In this document: positions 46,744 through 58,295 of the stretch, piece after piece
Position numbering within the stretch: the first letter of the stretch is position 1
Layout of the letters: every line of letters begins with the position of its first letter
NCBI GenBank assembly: GCA_905250025.1
Contig: CAJNOJ010000001.1
Span: 1,633,171-1,697,170 of the forward strand
Length of the DNA: 64,000 nucleotides
Source: Adineta ricciae
Taxonomy: Eukaryota > Rotifera > Eurotatoria > Adinetida > Adinetidae
Reading direction: 5' to 3'
The notes under the pieces: generated by a model
What the model was told of the DNA's origin: nothing
Database searches by the model: none
The model's input: the letters and a program-made list of their open reading frames with translations, nothing else
Position numbers and translations under genes: made by a program

Positions 46744-48192
46744 ACTGAAAAATTTGAAACTACTTTTCCATCTGAAATCACCTCTGAACGTAAGTTGAAT
46801 TACCTGCTTGGATTCAACGATAAGAAGCATTTATTTTCACTCTAGGTGCTCCGGAAAAGGTTATGACATTACGTGATGTACTTATTCACAAAACTAGAGG
46901 CGCTGCTGCCGGTAAGTGATTTTCCTCTGTTTGAAAGGCTTGTACTGAGAATGAATGCATGAAAGATATGATAGTCTGGGGGGGGGGGGGGGGGAAGAGA
47001 GGGGGGGCCTGGAAAGTGAAAAAACGAAAAACGTAGGGGTGGGGTGGGAGGAATTGACTAAGGGATGAATTTTTGGTCGACTTGTTTTTGGTGTATTCGT
47101 TACCCCTGTAGTAATTGAAGTCACTCGCTTCATCGTCCACGATCGGACGGTAAACGTCGGCAACCCATTCGGCTACGTTACCGGCCATATCATACAGACC
47201 GAAGTCGTTTGGCGGGTACGATTTAACTTTGTTTGTGATATCGGCACCATCATCAGACCAACCTGCGATTCCACCGTAATCTCCTTTTCCTTGCTTGAAG
47301 TTGGCCAATTGGTCACCTCTAACCTGTCTTTTTCCTGAACGGGTATAGCTACCAGACCAAGGATATTTCTTTTGTCCTTTGTAGATGTTGTATTCGCGTT
47401 GACCGACGTCGGCAGCAGCGGCATATTCCCATTCTGCTTCGGTTGGCAAACGGTACTCTGGCAAAATAAAACCTGAGGTACGTTGTGCGTAGACATTCTT
47501 TTGTTCCTTAACGTTGCCGTCTTTGTCTGCTTTGCCTGGTTTAGACAAAGAGTTTCTCCGGCCTTTCAAAACGATCTCCTCGTCACCGCCCAAAGTCTTG
47601 GTTGGTGCAGCCAAATAGGTTTCTGTGCTAAAGGTCTTATCGGCACTTACCGCAGTAACTTTAGAGCCTTTTTTCAAGTATCCTTGCTGCTCNNNNNNNN
47701 NNNNNNNNNNNNNNNNNNNNNNNNNNNNNNNNNNNNNNNNNNNNNNNNNNNNNNNNNNNNNNNNNNNNNNNNNNNNNNNNNNNNNNNNNNNNTGTTTGTT
47801 CTGTTTGGGGTGGGGGGGTAGGGAGGGGAGGAGGGGGAAGAGGGGGGGGGGGGGGGGGGGGGGTGGGGGGGGGGGAGCGATGTAAGAGGGTGCTAGGTAA
47901 TGGAGAAATCTAAAACAGTAGTGATGCGCTGGAGAGAATTAACTAAGTGATCAATTTTTGTTCTCTTTGTTTTAGCTTCATCTGTATCGGACGATATTGC
48001 TGCTTCTGCTGTTGCCGGTGATCCAGATGCGGAAGCAAGTGTTTCCGTGGAAGGTGAAGGAGTCGATTGTAAGTACCGAACACAATGGTTTCCCTCTTCC
48101 TTTGAGTACGTAAATGTACTTTCTCTTTTGTAGCCGTTCAATGTGGTAATGGTCAAATTACAATTGCAAAAGGTACAATTGCCTGCAAATAG
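46663..48192 (+). CDS. Secreted peptide precursor, C-x13-C family (gene H)
   Basis: Exons 46663-46789, 46846-46911, 47976-48068 and 48134-48192; 114 aa. All introns are phase 1, and exons 1 and 2 have the same lengths as in gene D (127 and 66 nt). Signal peptide LLLCSMIIFAAHQINAME; then an exon with LIHKTRGAAA, an acidic Ala/Val/Asp/Glu exon (AASAVAGDPDAEASVSVEG), and the tail VQCGNGQITIAKGTIACK with two Cys 13 residues apart. It lacks the Lys-Arg site of gene A. Intron 2 is 1064 bases in this assembly because it holds poly-G tracts, an N gap and bacterial sequence; the true intron is probably much shorter. Confidence 0.78.
46978..47092. repeat. Poly-G tract and garbled copy of the intron end
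   Basis: A G run (46978-46994) is followed by more G-rich sequence and then by a stretch (47037-47085) that looks like an error-rich copy of 47932-47975, the true 3' end of the same intron. This fits a G-rich intron that was sequenced or assembled badly. Confidence 0.7.
47083..47692 (-). pseudogene. gldJ: Fragment of a Bacteroidetes gldJ-like gene (probable contaminant)
   Basis: On the minus strand, one intron-free open frame encodes part of a formylglycine-generating-enzyme-like domain as found in gliding-motility lipoproteins GldJ/GldK. Recognisable pieces are FILPEYRLPTEAEWEYAAA, NDFGLYDMAGNVAEWVADVY and RPIVDDEASDFNYYRGN. GC content is clearly higher than in the surroundings. The frame has no start, runs into the N gap on one side and into poly-G on the other. 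It sits in an intron of a host gene. I read it as a contaminating read joined during assembly; a real bacterial insertion is much less likely. Confidence 0.85.
47693..47792. other. Assembly gap (100 N)
   Basis: Exactly 100 N, the usual placeholder for a gap of unknown size. Confidence 0.99.
47793..47885. repeat. G-rich tract
   Basis: G runs of up to about 20 bases, broken by single T or A. Together with the run at 46978 they flank the bacterial fragment and the gap. They may reflect a true poly-G stretch in the intron or a sequencing artefact. Confidence 0.8.
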
Positions 48193-49150
48193 AAATTTGA
48201 TTGACGAATAATGAATATAATTCAATCGAATTTAATATTTTTTCTTACGAGTCTTTTTTCTTTATTATTAACATCGCTAATTATCAATAAAACCTCAAGA
48301 TTTTCAAATAGAAAATACGTATCATTTGAATGAATTTTTCGATGAATGAACATGATTATCGAGAAGTAGCTGAATCGAACATACACGAGAGTTACCATTA
48401 GTTATGCGCTAAGGATACATTCGAATCCTTCGTTCTGGTTGTGGACACTTATTCACTCTTGTGCTGCTATTATGTTCTATTCGAAAATGGTGGCAGAAGT
48501 CCAATTCACGACGAACGAAAATAGCTTTTGCCAAGAATAAACGAGGACGCACACTGTGAATAACCCCTTCTCAAGGTGTCAAGAGTGATTCGCTGGAAAT
48601 ATATATTTTTAGTGCTTTATATTCACTTTACGTATCTGTCCACCTTAATCGATGTGATTAGTAGATTGAAAAAGTAGAAAAACCTATGTTTTATTTCTAA
48701 AATGCTTTTCAATTAACTATCTAATCACGAAAAAAATAATTTCTTTTACTAATATACACACAAGGAGGCGTAGGCCACGATATGTAATTTATTTGTCACA
48801 TTCAAACTTGCAAATTACCTTCTTAGTCTAAGAAATGGAACATTATTTAAATTACCTTCTCTCAACGATCTTCCGTCACGCTAGAAATCTTGTCAGGCAA
48901 CAGAACAATGCACTATCGATCGATGCTAATGATGATAATTATTACTTTTCCTCCTCTATTGTTTTCCGCCTGCACACAAGTCTGTTATATAGATTAGAGA
49001 ACTAGAAAAATTCACATCACATGCAAGACTCTAAATAGGAAAAGCTATTATCTTTGCCTTTCAATCTTATAAATAGAACAATAAAATATCAGAAAATTCA
49101 TTCATATTTGACTATTCTGAAAAGTTCTGTTTAGATACGTATTCATCAGC
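48193..49150. other. Intergenic, end of the peptide cluster
   Basis: Holds the 3' end of gene H (AATAAAAC near 48286) and the promoter side of the FLRFamide gene. No coding exon is seen. Confidence 0.4.
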
Positions 49151-49709
49151 ATGTATTTCTTCACCATTCTAGCTTCCTTGATCTGCCTTCAATTAATCTC
49201 GACTGTTACTAGTGGTAGGAATTCGAGATGCTTCTTTTTTTGCTTTCTCACTGTTTCATTTTTGTTTCAAATTCATAACTCAAGACTCAAATGATGCTAG
49301 CCGAAGTTCGCAGCCAAATACTTTAATTCAACCTTCAACAGTAATTGATAACGAAGATATAACCAATTATGACAAGGAGGATGACGAGGACTACTTCGTT
49401 GTACCGCGAGCTGCAGAATTTTTAAGATTTGGTCGTCAATTTCCATCGACATATTCGTCATTTCTTCGTTTTGGTCGTTCCCAACCTACCTTTCTCCGAT
49501 TCGGTCGTCCTGATCCCAATGGAGCTGCTTTTCTTCGCTTTGGCCGACAAGCTCCAAGCTCCGCTTCGAGCAACTTTCTTCGATTCGGTCGACAGTTTCA
49601 ACAAGCAGCTTCGAACAATTTTCTTCGTTTTGGTCGCGAAGCTCAACCAGCAGCATCAAGCAATTTCCTCCGATTCGGTCGTAAAGGTGAATTCTTACGA
49701 TTTGGTTAA
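49151..49709 (+). CDS. FLRFamide neuropeptide precursor, eight copies
   Basis: A secreted precursor of FMRFamide-like peptides. Exons 49151-49214 and 49285-49709; 162 aa; phase-1 intron of 70 nt. Signal peptide [21 protein letters not shown], then an acidic spacer ([12 protein letters not shown]), then eight FLRFG units. The first seven are followed by Arg: [92 protein letters not shown]. The eighth, GEFLRFG, ends at the stop. The Gly gives the amide, and single Arg is the main cleavage site. All copies are N-terminally extended, so at least seven different FLRFamides are predicted. Confidence 0.95.
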
Positions 49710-49990
49710 ACAACTGACCACGGCAAGCATATGAACACTTTGTTAAAAAATAAAAGCAATACAAACCGAGCCTGAAATCTTGTTTATTCGCGTCTTTTGT
49801 CAAATTGAATTGTTTATTATAAAGAATAACTGAAATAGTCTCTCGATGTTCAATGAGAATATAATAAAAAGGAAATATTTGAGCAAAGATAGGCTCAGAA
49901 CGATGAGACACGATTGAAGTTAACAGTCGACGATTCGTTCGGTTCTACCGATGGCACTGACAAGTCGATTTGATTATTTAACTTTTTATT

Positions 49991-51943
49991 TTATTCAGAT
50001 GTTAATAAACTCAACGTCTGCTGTAAATTTTTTACATCGGGATGTTCAGGAGGCAATACTTGACGTCGATATTTCAAAGCTTGCTCATAAAACATTTTCG
50101 CTTGAGGAAATTTCATATCTAACTCGTGAATTAATCCAAGATTAAAGTATGCGGAAGCCAAAAGCTCTTTTCGAAATGGACAGGTTTTCTCATCCATGTC
50201 CGATACAATAGTTACTGCACGAAATCCATGATCCACTGCATTGGAAAAGACATTTAACCGTTCGTAAGATACTCCCACATTCGAAAATATCGGTGCGAGA
50301 CATGCATAATCGACGGAAAACCCGTCCGGTGTGGTTTGTCGGGCGAATTCTAAACCGTATTTATATTCGCTAATAGCTTTTCCGTATTCACTCATACAAT
50401 CGTAAATCACACCCATATTATAATTCATCAGAACCGTACGCAATTGTCGAATTTTTGAAGAGTAGGTTTTTTCAAATAGTTTGCGCGTTGATTTGAATTG
50501 ATACAGTTTGTGTGTAACGGACGACGCGAGTTCAGGTAAAGTGGACTCTTCAAGCTTATAAGTTAAAGTTAAGTAATGCACTATATCAGTATATTGCTCA
50601 TCCTTTTCACCAATTAACGTCAGATAGATATGCCAAGACGCAGGATCTTCCGGAAACTGTTCAAGTTTATCAATTCGATATATACTTGTCATGGATATGA
50701 GATAGTCATTTTCATGAACAAATTCACTGTCTGCACCAATGTTCGCAAACGGAACATTCGGTTTCGCATCATGCGGAATTGTGATGTTGAGGATTGCATT
50801 GATCTGAATGGGATTGATGATAACGGTGTCTGTTGCTGGTGTTGTTGCAGGCGTTGTTGCAGGCGTTGTTGCTGGCGTTGTTGCTGGCGTTGTGGCTGTT
50901 GCTGCGGCTGGTGTTGCGGCTGGTGGTGGTGGTGCTTGATATTGCAGAAATGTCAAAGGTATTGCCTTTTCGGTGTTAGCAGAAGTAAATTGATTAATAC
51001 ACATCAGTCCTCCTTCGTTTAGTCTGATTTTTTCAAAATCATCAAATGATAATAATTGATATGAATACAACACTAAATCTTTCGACATTGAAATGCTCTG
51101 TTCTTCATGTAAATTTGTCAGTTGCTTGACAAGTTGTTGTATGAACGGACTCATCGTACATAGAGTAAATAGATCATTGATTTGTAGAGCACGATTAACA
51201 ATAGTTTGAAGGAAACTGTCTCGTGTATACCACCAAACAGGATCATATTGCGTATAGACCTTTTCTAAATCATTGATAAAATGCTGCTGATGTGGACTCG
51301 AATATTCAATTCGACAGTAACTAATCATATCTTCAATTTTAATTAAATTCATATTCGATAAAATCAATTTGATTAGAATAGAATGAAGAACCGGTACGTC
51401 TTGCCGATCACCCAAAGATAAATCAGGATTTTTCCTGAAAATGTCGAATTGTAATTGTTCTTCGTCAGATATTGATGATTGGGCGGCAAAATATTTTCGC
51501 AAATAGTCACATATCTCATCGATTTCGGTATAAACTCCACGAATTTTATTGAATTGTTTCGCCCATTGATCGTATTTTGATTTATTAAAACAGAATATAT
51601 AAACCGAATGTAATTGATGAAGACCATGAACTAATGGAACAAGTTGAGTACCCATTTGACCAGACACAATCAAGCAAACATTACTCGCATGATAGATAAA
51701 ATCTTGACATGCATCTAACTCGCTGAAAGTATGGATCAACTGCCGTTTTCTATTCACAATACGTGTCAATTGTATTAAGGTATTCACATCATCGCTAGCA
51801 TTTGTATCTGAGCCGATCGATGCATCACACCAGACCACAACGAACGGAGGATCAGTTGGGTCATCGACAAGACTTGTCTTCGACGAAGAACCGACAATAG
51901 GATGATATTTTGGCAATCGATCTTTACCATGCAGATTACCCAT
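49991..51943 (-). CDS. TPR protein with degenerate ADP-ribosyltransferase domain
   Basis: A single-exon 650-aa protein with the bdelloid ART/TPR plan. The N-terminus MGNLHGKD allows myristoylation at Gly2. Residues about 40-170 form an unnamed alpha/beta region (FVVVWCDASIG, CLIVSGQMG, YIFCFNKSKYDQW). Then comes the ART-like region with VWWYTRDSFLQTIVNRALQ (about 237-255), LVLYSYQLLSFDDFEK (about 290), CINQFTSANTEKAI and FVHENDYLISMTSIYRI. Where the paralogue at 60011 has Tyr-Arg-Ser-Gln this protein has Tyr-Ser-Tyr-Gln, so the NAD-binding Arg is missing and activity is unlikely. A TPATTPATT repeat interrupts the domain. The C-terminal part (about 480-645) has TPR/kinesin-light-chain-like repeats ending in LPPEHPDVKNLQQTL. 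Confidence 0.85.
   Translation of the reverse strand: MGNLHGKDRLPKYHPIVGSSSKTSLVDDPTDPPFVVVWCDASIGSDTNASDDVNTLIQLTRIVNRKRQLIHTFSELDACQDFIYHASNVCLIVSGQMGTQLVPLVHGLHQLHSVYIFCFNKSKYDQWAKQFNKIRGVYTEIDEICDYLRKYFAAQSSISDEEQLQFDIFRKNPDLSLGDRQDVPVLHSILIKLILSNMNLIKIEDMISYCRIEYSSPHQQHFINDLEKVYTQYDPVWWYTRDSFLQTIVNRALQINDLFTLCTMSPFIQQLVKQLTNLHEEQSISMSKDLVLYSYQLLSFDDFEKIRLNEGGLMCINQFTSANTEKAIPLTFLQYQAPPPPAATPAAATATTPATTPATTPATTPATTPATDTVIINPIQINAILNITIPHDAKPNVPFANIGADSEFVHENDYLISMTSIYRIDKLEQFPEDPASWHIYLTLIGEKDEQYTDIVHYLTLTYKLEESTLPELASSVTHKLYQFKSTRKLFEKTYSSKIRQLRTVLMNYNMGVIYDCMSEYGKAISEYKYGLEFARQTTPDGFSVDYACLAPIFSNVGVSYERLNVFSNAVDHGFRAVTIVSDMDEKTCPFRKELLASAYFNLGLIHELDMKFPQAKMFYEQALKYRRQVLPPEHPDVKNLQQTLSLLTSE
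50826..50935 (-). repeat. In-frame TPA/TTPA-coding repeat in the ART/TPR gene
   Basis: A tandem array of 12-nt units (about GTTGTTGCTGGC on the plus strand) encodes Thr-Thr-Pro-Ala repeats and a Pro/Ala-rich stretch inside the ART-like region. The length is probably variable between alleles. Confidence 0.7.
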
Positions 51944-52735
51944 TTTGATTGAAATCTATGTACAAAACATCATCTTATGAATATTGATTTGCATTTCGTA
52001 CTTACTTTGAGATTCGACAGTGAAGAAAAAAACGTATCGAACTGCTGTCTCGATATGACGTTCTTCTCGACGTGTTAGGAATAGAACGAAAAAGAAAAAG
52101 AAATTCCCGACGTAGTACGTAATCATACACGCAAAGAATGATATTAATCTTGTTATTTTTATATTAGTCTCGACATGCTTCAGTAATTTCGTCATTTGTT
52201 GATAAAACAGGATGCATCAGTTTTATTTTCTATCCTGCTCTATCTCGAAATATATATACTAACATTTTCAAGACTCGATATAAGAGTTCTTTTATTTCTT
52301 TTACAGAACGCTGCAGCTATCAACTCGAGTTTGATTTATCAACTTTCTCTGCTTGAGGCTGCATATGACTGCAGACAACATCAAAGTCCGGTTTTTCAAA
52401 GGTCTGAACAATGAATTTTTGTCATAGAATATATTTCTTCATTCCGATAACATAATCAAGAAATATGGCTTCATTTCCGCTTGATATTATGCAAAAATCA
52501 ATCGAAATCGGGCATGCTCATACTGAAAGCGCTTTGAATGCTCTGAGAGCAAATCCCATGAGAGTTTATATAAATTCGTTCCAGGTTCTACAGCAAGTCG
52601 GTGTGTGTAGCTTTACAAACATCTGATCGATGCTTTGTGTGACTAAGGAACATCTGTTATCATGAAATAGAACTCTTCTTCGTTTCTATACATATGTTTA
52701 TTAATCGCAATTCTATTATAAACAATCTACAAGTG
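51944..52735. other. Intergenic, no gene seen
   Basis: Between the ART/TPR gene start and the GPCR gene end. A possible 5' UTR exon of the ART/TPR gene may lie on the minus strand near 52010. No coding exon is seen. Confidence 0.35.
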
Positions 52736-54498
52736 TTAATGAGATAGAACAGCTATAGTAATTTTATCATTCTCTTCACAAAGAGTCGGATGTGATGATA
52801 GAAGACCGTTTATTTCTGTATTACCACCTGTTGTTACTATTCTTCGTGTTGAATTTTTGCCGTTAACAATCGACGATTTTCTTTCGCCATTTCGTGAGAT
52901 TAATGATGATTTTGTTCCAAGGAAATTCCATGTTTTCTGTCGATGTTTCGAAAATGTTTTACAGAAATGGTCCGTTAAAACAATGAAGAACAATGGATTT
53001 AAAATGCCTTCAATATGACTAAGTAGAACAACAAGTTGATGTGCATATGTCAGAAAATGTCTTAGTAATGGTCGACGACGTATCGTTTCATCCAGTAGGA
53101 AACTTGTGTAAAATTTAAAGATCCAGAACGGTGTATAACAGATGAGAAATGATAAGACAATACATAGGACAAGCTTAACTCCACGTGTACGTTTCTTGAC
53201 AATATTTAATCGCGTTAATTTCTGCTTTCGGTTCAACCATTGACGTAGAAATCGAAGTAGTTTCAATGAAAATACGACTATTATTGAATATGGTATGATA
53301 AATGCCATGATATAAAGAACGATTTCGTAGATAAGTAGAGTATGCTCGGAGAGAACAGATCGACATGTTAAGATTGATGTTGTCAGATTTTTCGTCGAAC
53401 TTTTATTTTGATCATAAAGAAATGTGTAGAAAATGAATGGATATGGTAACAAGATTCCAACTGTCCAGATGACAATCACCGATGCAAATGTGATGAAGAA
53501 CCGAACTTTAGCTGACAATTTCGATCGAGCATCGATGTAACGTTCAACGCTCAATGCTGCGACTGTATAGACAATGACCTAGAAGAAATTTCAGATGATT
53601 TCGAAGGTGTTTTGCGAAAATCATTTGCAATTGTTCGCATGAATGTTTTTCTCTAATGAAATCAGAGCTTCTGTCATCATTAATAGATTTCCTTCTAATG
53701 AGATAGTTATCAACTCATTTGGATATTATTGTTATGGTGTTTATTAATAATACCATTGTCCTTGATTCGTTGTTTTTCGCTGTCATGTTTTTATGTATGC
53801 ATTTATAAACAAGAAGTTAGTTTCAAGTATTAATAAACACTTGGCAATTATGTTATTCTGTTTTTCTTTCGTGGTTATATATAATTATGCCTTTTGATCC
53901 GATATCAGCGATTTTTTTTTCAAAGGATATTATAGACACTTGTTTGAACTTCTTCACGACTTGCAGTTGAGCACAAACAAAAAAAAAACTTCTTTTAAAC
54001 TTTTCCTGTTTTCAGTGTACTAAAATGTCATGTTTCCTTTGGGGTGGAACAAATGCAGACTCAGTCAGCTTTTTATGTGTATTTTATTCCTCGTCACTGA
54101 ACAAGGAAATGGACGTCGCAAATCAACCGGCTCTCATTCGATTAAAGAATGAAACGTATCTAATCTTACCACAGTACAAAGAACATCGATGGATAAACTA
54201 AATTTGCATCCAAATTCACCAAACACCCAGCTTGGAGTAAACAAATTAGTACTAAAGAAGATAATTCCCACTAGAAAGAAACAAGAACGAAAGAAAAACT
54301 TGGAAATCTTCAATTCATCCGAGACATACTGGCATGAATGATGTCGGCAATCGCTAAATTAACAACAAGAATAGCAATTGACGTTTTGTCTCGCCTTGAA
54401 CGAATATAAACAATAGCTAGAAGATTAAGAATGATTGTTCCAAGAAATATGGCAGCACTGGTTAGCACAAATAGATTCCGCAAGATAATATTATTCAT
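52736..54498 (-). CDS. Class A G-protein-coupled receptor, peptide-receptor type
   Basis: Exons in order are 54498-54330, 54270-54170 and 53578-52736; 370 aa; introns 59 and 591 nt. Seven hydrophobic segments. TM2 has the LAIADIIHA Asp. The extracellular WVFGEFGCKF carries the Cys at the top of TM3 that pairs with extracellular loop 2 (TCRSVL). The DRY motif reads ERY (ALSVERYIDA). TM6 has LICYTPFWIFKF and TM7 has GILNPLFFIVLTDHF, the NPxxY region with Phe. The cytosolic tail is Ser/Arg/Lys-rich. The layout fits rhodopsin-like receptors for neuropeptides. The ligand is unknown; an FLRFamide gene lies 3 kb away, but that is only proximity. Confidence 0.87.
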
Positions 54499-57400
54499 GA
54501 TAAGTTTGTTTTAATTACATCTATCAATGGATTAATATGTAAAATATCATCGCGTTATCTAGAAGAAACAAATGTATTCATCACCCAATTGTCAAACATC
54601 GAAGAAAACTCTATTTATATGAATGGATAATGTTTGACTGCTCGATCATTTAGCATGCGGAGAATAAATGTATATAACAATGAACAATATGATTTATGTT
54701 GAGATAAACATACTTAATAGTTATTAGTAAGTCGCGCTGTACACATATATATTGATATATATGTATCTGATTGACCGGAGTATGTCGTCATCGTTAAAGG
54801 GAAGGATTTGCGCAGACGGAGAGATAAAAGTAACATAAGCAAGGTTAGATTCGACGATCGAGCCACCTAGATGGAGACAGAGACTACCGGGCATGGTGAA
54901 GGTCTCGCGATTTGTCTTTCTTTTCATTGTCATACTTATCCGATATTTAACGCTTGAAAATACAAAAGGAAACGACAATAGTTAATCTTATTTTAATAAT
55001 GGGAAAAAAAGCAAAGAATCTATCATGTGAACTACACGAGAAAATTAGCGAGATATTTGTTGGCATGGAACTTCATTCTGCTCGTGATAATTGCAGACTT
55101 TTGCGATGACATAGACAGAAAATCTTTACATATGTCCTTGTTTGACCCATTGTTCTACAGACACATTTTCAATGCGAGACTTTCTACGAACGGAAATCTC
55201 ATCTTAACATGAGTGAGTTGTTCAAATTTTGCTCAGGCATCTATCCTGTGAGTGATATTCATTCTTTGCTACACTAATCTAATATTGTCAAAACGACTTA
55301 GAAGATAAATCCGCCATACAGTTGTCATTGGGTATCTACTTTCGACACTTACCTCAATCTTCCGTCAAAAATATCTTCTACTGATGGGATACATCAGACT
55401 AGTACTATCTGAATCATTGTGTATGAAACAAGGACTACAATTACGTCTCTTCATGATTTTCTTCTCTCTCTTTCTCGTTCTCTTTCTCGTCTTCTCTCTT
55501 TCTCTTCCCTTCGCAATATGCTAGTCTACTTCCGCCAGATATCCACGATGATAATTTAACCATCTATCAATATCCTCTATAGTTACATTCGATGTACCAC
55601 CTAACTCATTCTTCGAAAATTGGAAATTTATTCTACAGTATTTAAATGCATCTTATAATAAAAAAAATGAAAGTGATCGCTTTGATTTGACAGGCAACGA
55701 AAGCGTTTGATGCTAATGAATTGAATGTTAATCATTTCAATCAATATGTTTGTTTCTTAAATGAAAGAAAATATTCGATGTCATTTTGTGTAGTGTTACA
55801 TACAAGGTTATCCTTTTCTACTAACCATACTATTTGTCTTTGTCGTCTGTAAATGGTTAGAATGTTTATAACAGATTCTTGACTGCTCATGGTCGTACAA
55901 ACAACTATAAAGAGATATCCGCTTTATTTTATGTGTCACTTTGACGAACAAAAACAATAATAACAAGATGATGACGTCAAAATAAATCGTAACATATGTT
56001 CTTTTCAGTTTTTTTTCTTGTTATTACAAGATTTGATCGATGTACTCTCAAACTAGGACGTTTCACTCTTCTTTTCGTCTACATGACAGGCCCAGCTATT
56101 AATATTTTCATAGGAATGTGATCGGAAGAATTTATTAAACAAAGAATTAATATGTAAGACACATGCTATCAATCAGTCTGTCTTGTATTATCGTTTAACA
56201 TAGATTATCTGCTTTCTTTCTATCCCTATCTCTATCTTCTTTTGCCATGCAAATCTTTCAATCACACTCGATTACATGGATTACCTGTCTTGGAAGAACA
56301 TCCATACGGACTGGTCTCTTTTTTTTTGCATTTCTTTCGAGAGAAACGCGTACGATGAAAACACTCTTTGGACAGGCACATAACAAGACAATTTGTACAT
56401 CAATCGTATCCAATAATTGAACAAGCTATTACGTTTTAGGTCAAGGCTCGTCGCTGCATTAGATATCTTCATGAGAGAATATCTCCTATTAGACAACATC
56501 TGTATGCTCTTTCGTAATACATATCTGTCTGTTAATTACTATTTCAAGTCAGTTTAATGCCCTTTACTTTTGTACCGATGGAAGTACAATTAGTCTGTAT
56601 GTTACAGCTGACTCGCTTGGGTTTTATTGACCGTGACGTGATAAAGAAATCGTAGTCTATTCGCATTCGGTGACACAAAGAAGAGAAGTTTGTTTGATCA
56701 GTGCTGATAGTTCATAGTGAGAAACTCCGATTTTCTTACCTTGAAATATCGAGCTTATGTGATTGAAGTACTTTCTCAATGACGATGGAAGTAATTATTA
56801 ATAGTTGTAACAGCGGTCGAATATCTCAAGGTTGAAGAAGGAAATAGGAGCGTATTGAGGAAAAAAACGGAAAGAGACAGAAGAAGAAAACAGAAAAATA
56901 GGAGAGAAAATCAACCTGCTCTCTTCAAGAAAAAAAAATTCAACTCAATTGAGCACAGTTTCATCTTACAGCATTCTGTCATGAACGAATCAATCTGTAT
57001 ATTCGAAAAATAGCAATGTCACCAATGTGACATGTGTCATTGTTTCGACAGAAAAAATGATCAATTTAACTTGCCTTCAATAAACTTTGAGCACACTCGA
57101 ATAAGAAATGTCTTTTTCGTGATAGTGAATGTCATCTCCATGGATGACGTACTTACAAATCTTTATTAAAGAAATAGTTAAGTTAATTATGTATAGAACA
57201 TTTAGTGTTCTGATGGAACATGTAGATAATTTGAAAATAGGATCGAAACATGACAGTTATCTCAATGTAGTTTCTGCATCCTTGAACTGAATTCGGAGGA
57301 GTTTGTTTTATCAATGTACTCATGTTGTTTTGCTCGAAACGAAATCTATCGTCGTACAAATGTTGACAGATGATCTGGAAACAATTGGTTTTCGACACAG

Positions 57401-58295
57401 TAGATATAATTGAATAGATTATTAATGTTGTTTATGCTTTCAATAATCGTTTTTTGTTTCTTTGTCAGTGCAAATTCCTATCCGACATTGTCACCAAGAT
57501 GATTGATGTACTCACACAGTATTTTACACAGCGATTAGAAATTGAATTTGCAATGACTTTTTTATTGTATTAATCAGTAAGTCGGAACGTAATCTTCTTT
57601 CGATTTCTTTGAATCCTTCTCGCGCATGGTCAGTTCGAATGTCATACGAAAGGTCTAATCATTAGTTTCGTATGCACACCCCCGTAACTTTTAATATATT
57701 ATCAATCGGAACATTGTTCGAGAGTAGAATGTGGGCATAGAGAGATAAACTTGACAGACGATGTAGATAGCTGCTTGTCTCCGAGGAATAACGATAAAAT
57801 TTCTCCGAATTATGAATACGTTCCACGTTCTTTAATTTAGTAGTAAATGCACTAAGGTGGCTATTTTGTAATAAAAAAAAGCGAATAAAAATAGAAATAA
57901 TCGAGAAGTATATACTTAATGTGACAAGATTTCGACATTACTGTAATACATGAAACTCTTCTGGGAGAATAGCGCTGATGGCAAGAGTACTTATACATTA
58001 ACCTTGTTTCTTATTGAGAAAAGAGGGATGACGTATGTAGGGCAAAAATAATACAAAAAGCATGATCTCTCATGCTCAGTTAACCTTTCTGTTCATTTAA
58101 CCAGCAAGAAATCGTCACGTGAAAAGTTGATACTTTCCCTTCGTAGTAATTCACAATATCATTTGTGATAACGATAGAAAGACATAGGTCTTTCAACTTA
58201 ACCAATTACATTTCTGAATGAAATAGATAAAAAAAAGTCGAAACGGTGACAAAAACTAAGTGAATTTATCATTGACGTTGGCTCTATTTGTATAC
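54499..58295. other. 3.8-kb region without a recognisable gene
   Basis: AT-rich, with a TA alternation (54745-54765), a long TC-rich tract (about 55455-55510) and an AGAAGA-rich tract (56860-56935). Open frames are short and have no known motif. It contains the promoters of the GPCR gene (minus) and the lipase gene (plus). I see nothing else I can name. Confidence 0.4.

Noticed and set aside
47083-47692. Horizontal transfer of a bacterial gliding-motility gene into the host
   Set aside because: The piece has no start or end, is intron-free, borders poly-G and an N gap and breaks a host intron. An assembly chimera explains it better.
58260-58295. GTG start of the lipase gene giving 12 extra residues
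   Set aside because: Animal genes rarely start at GTG, and the ATG at 58296 gives a normal membrane anchor.
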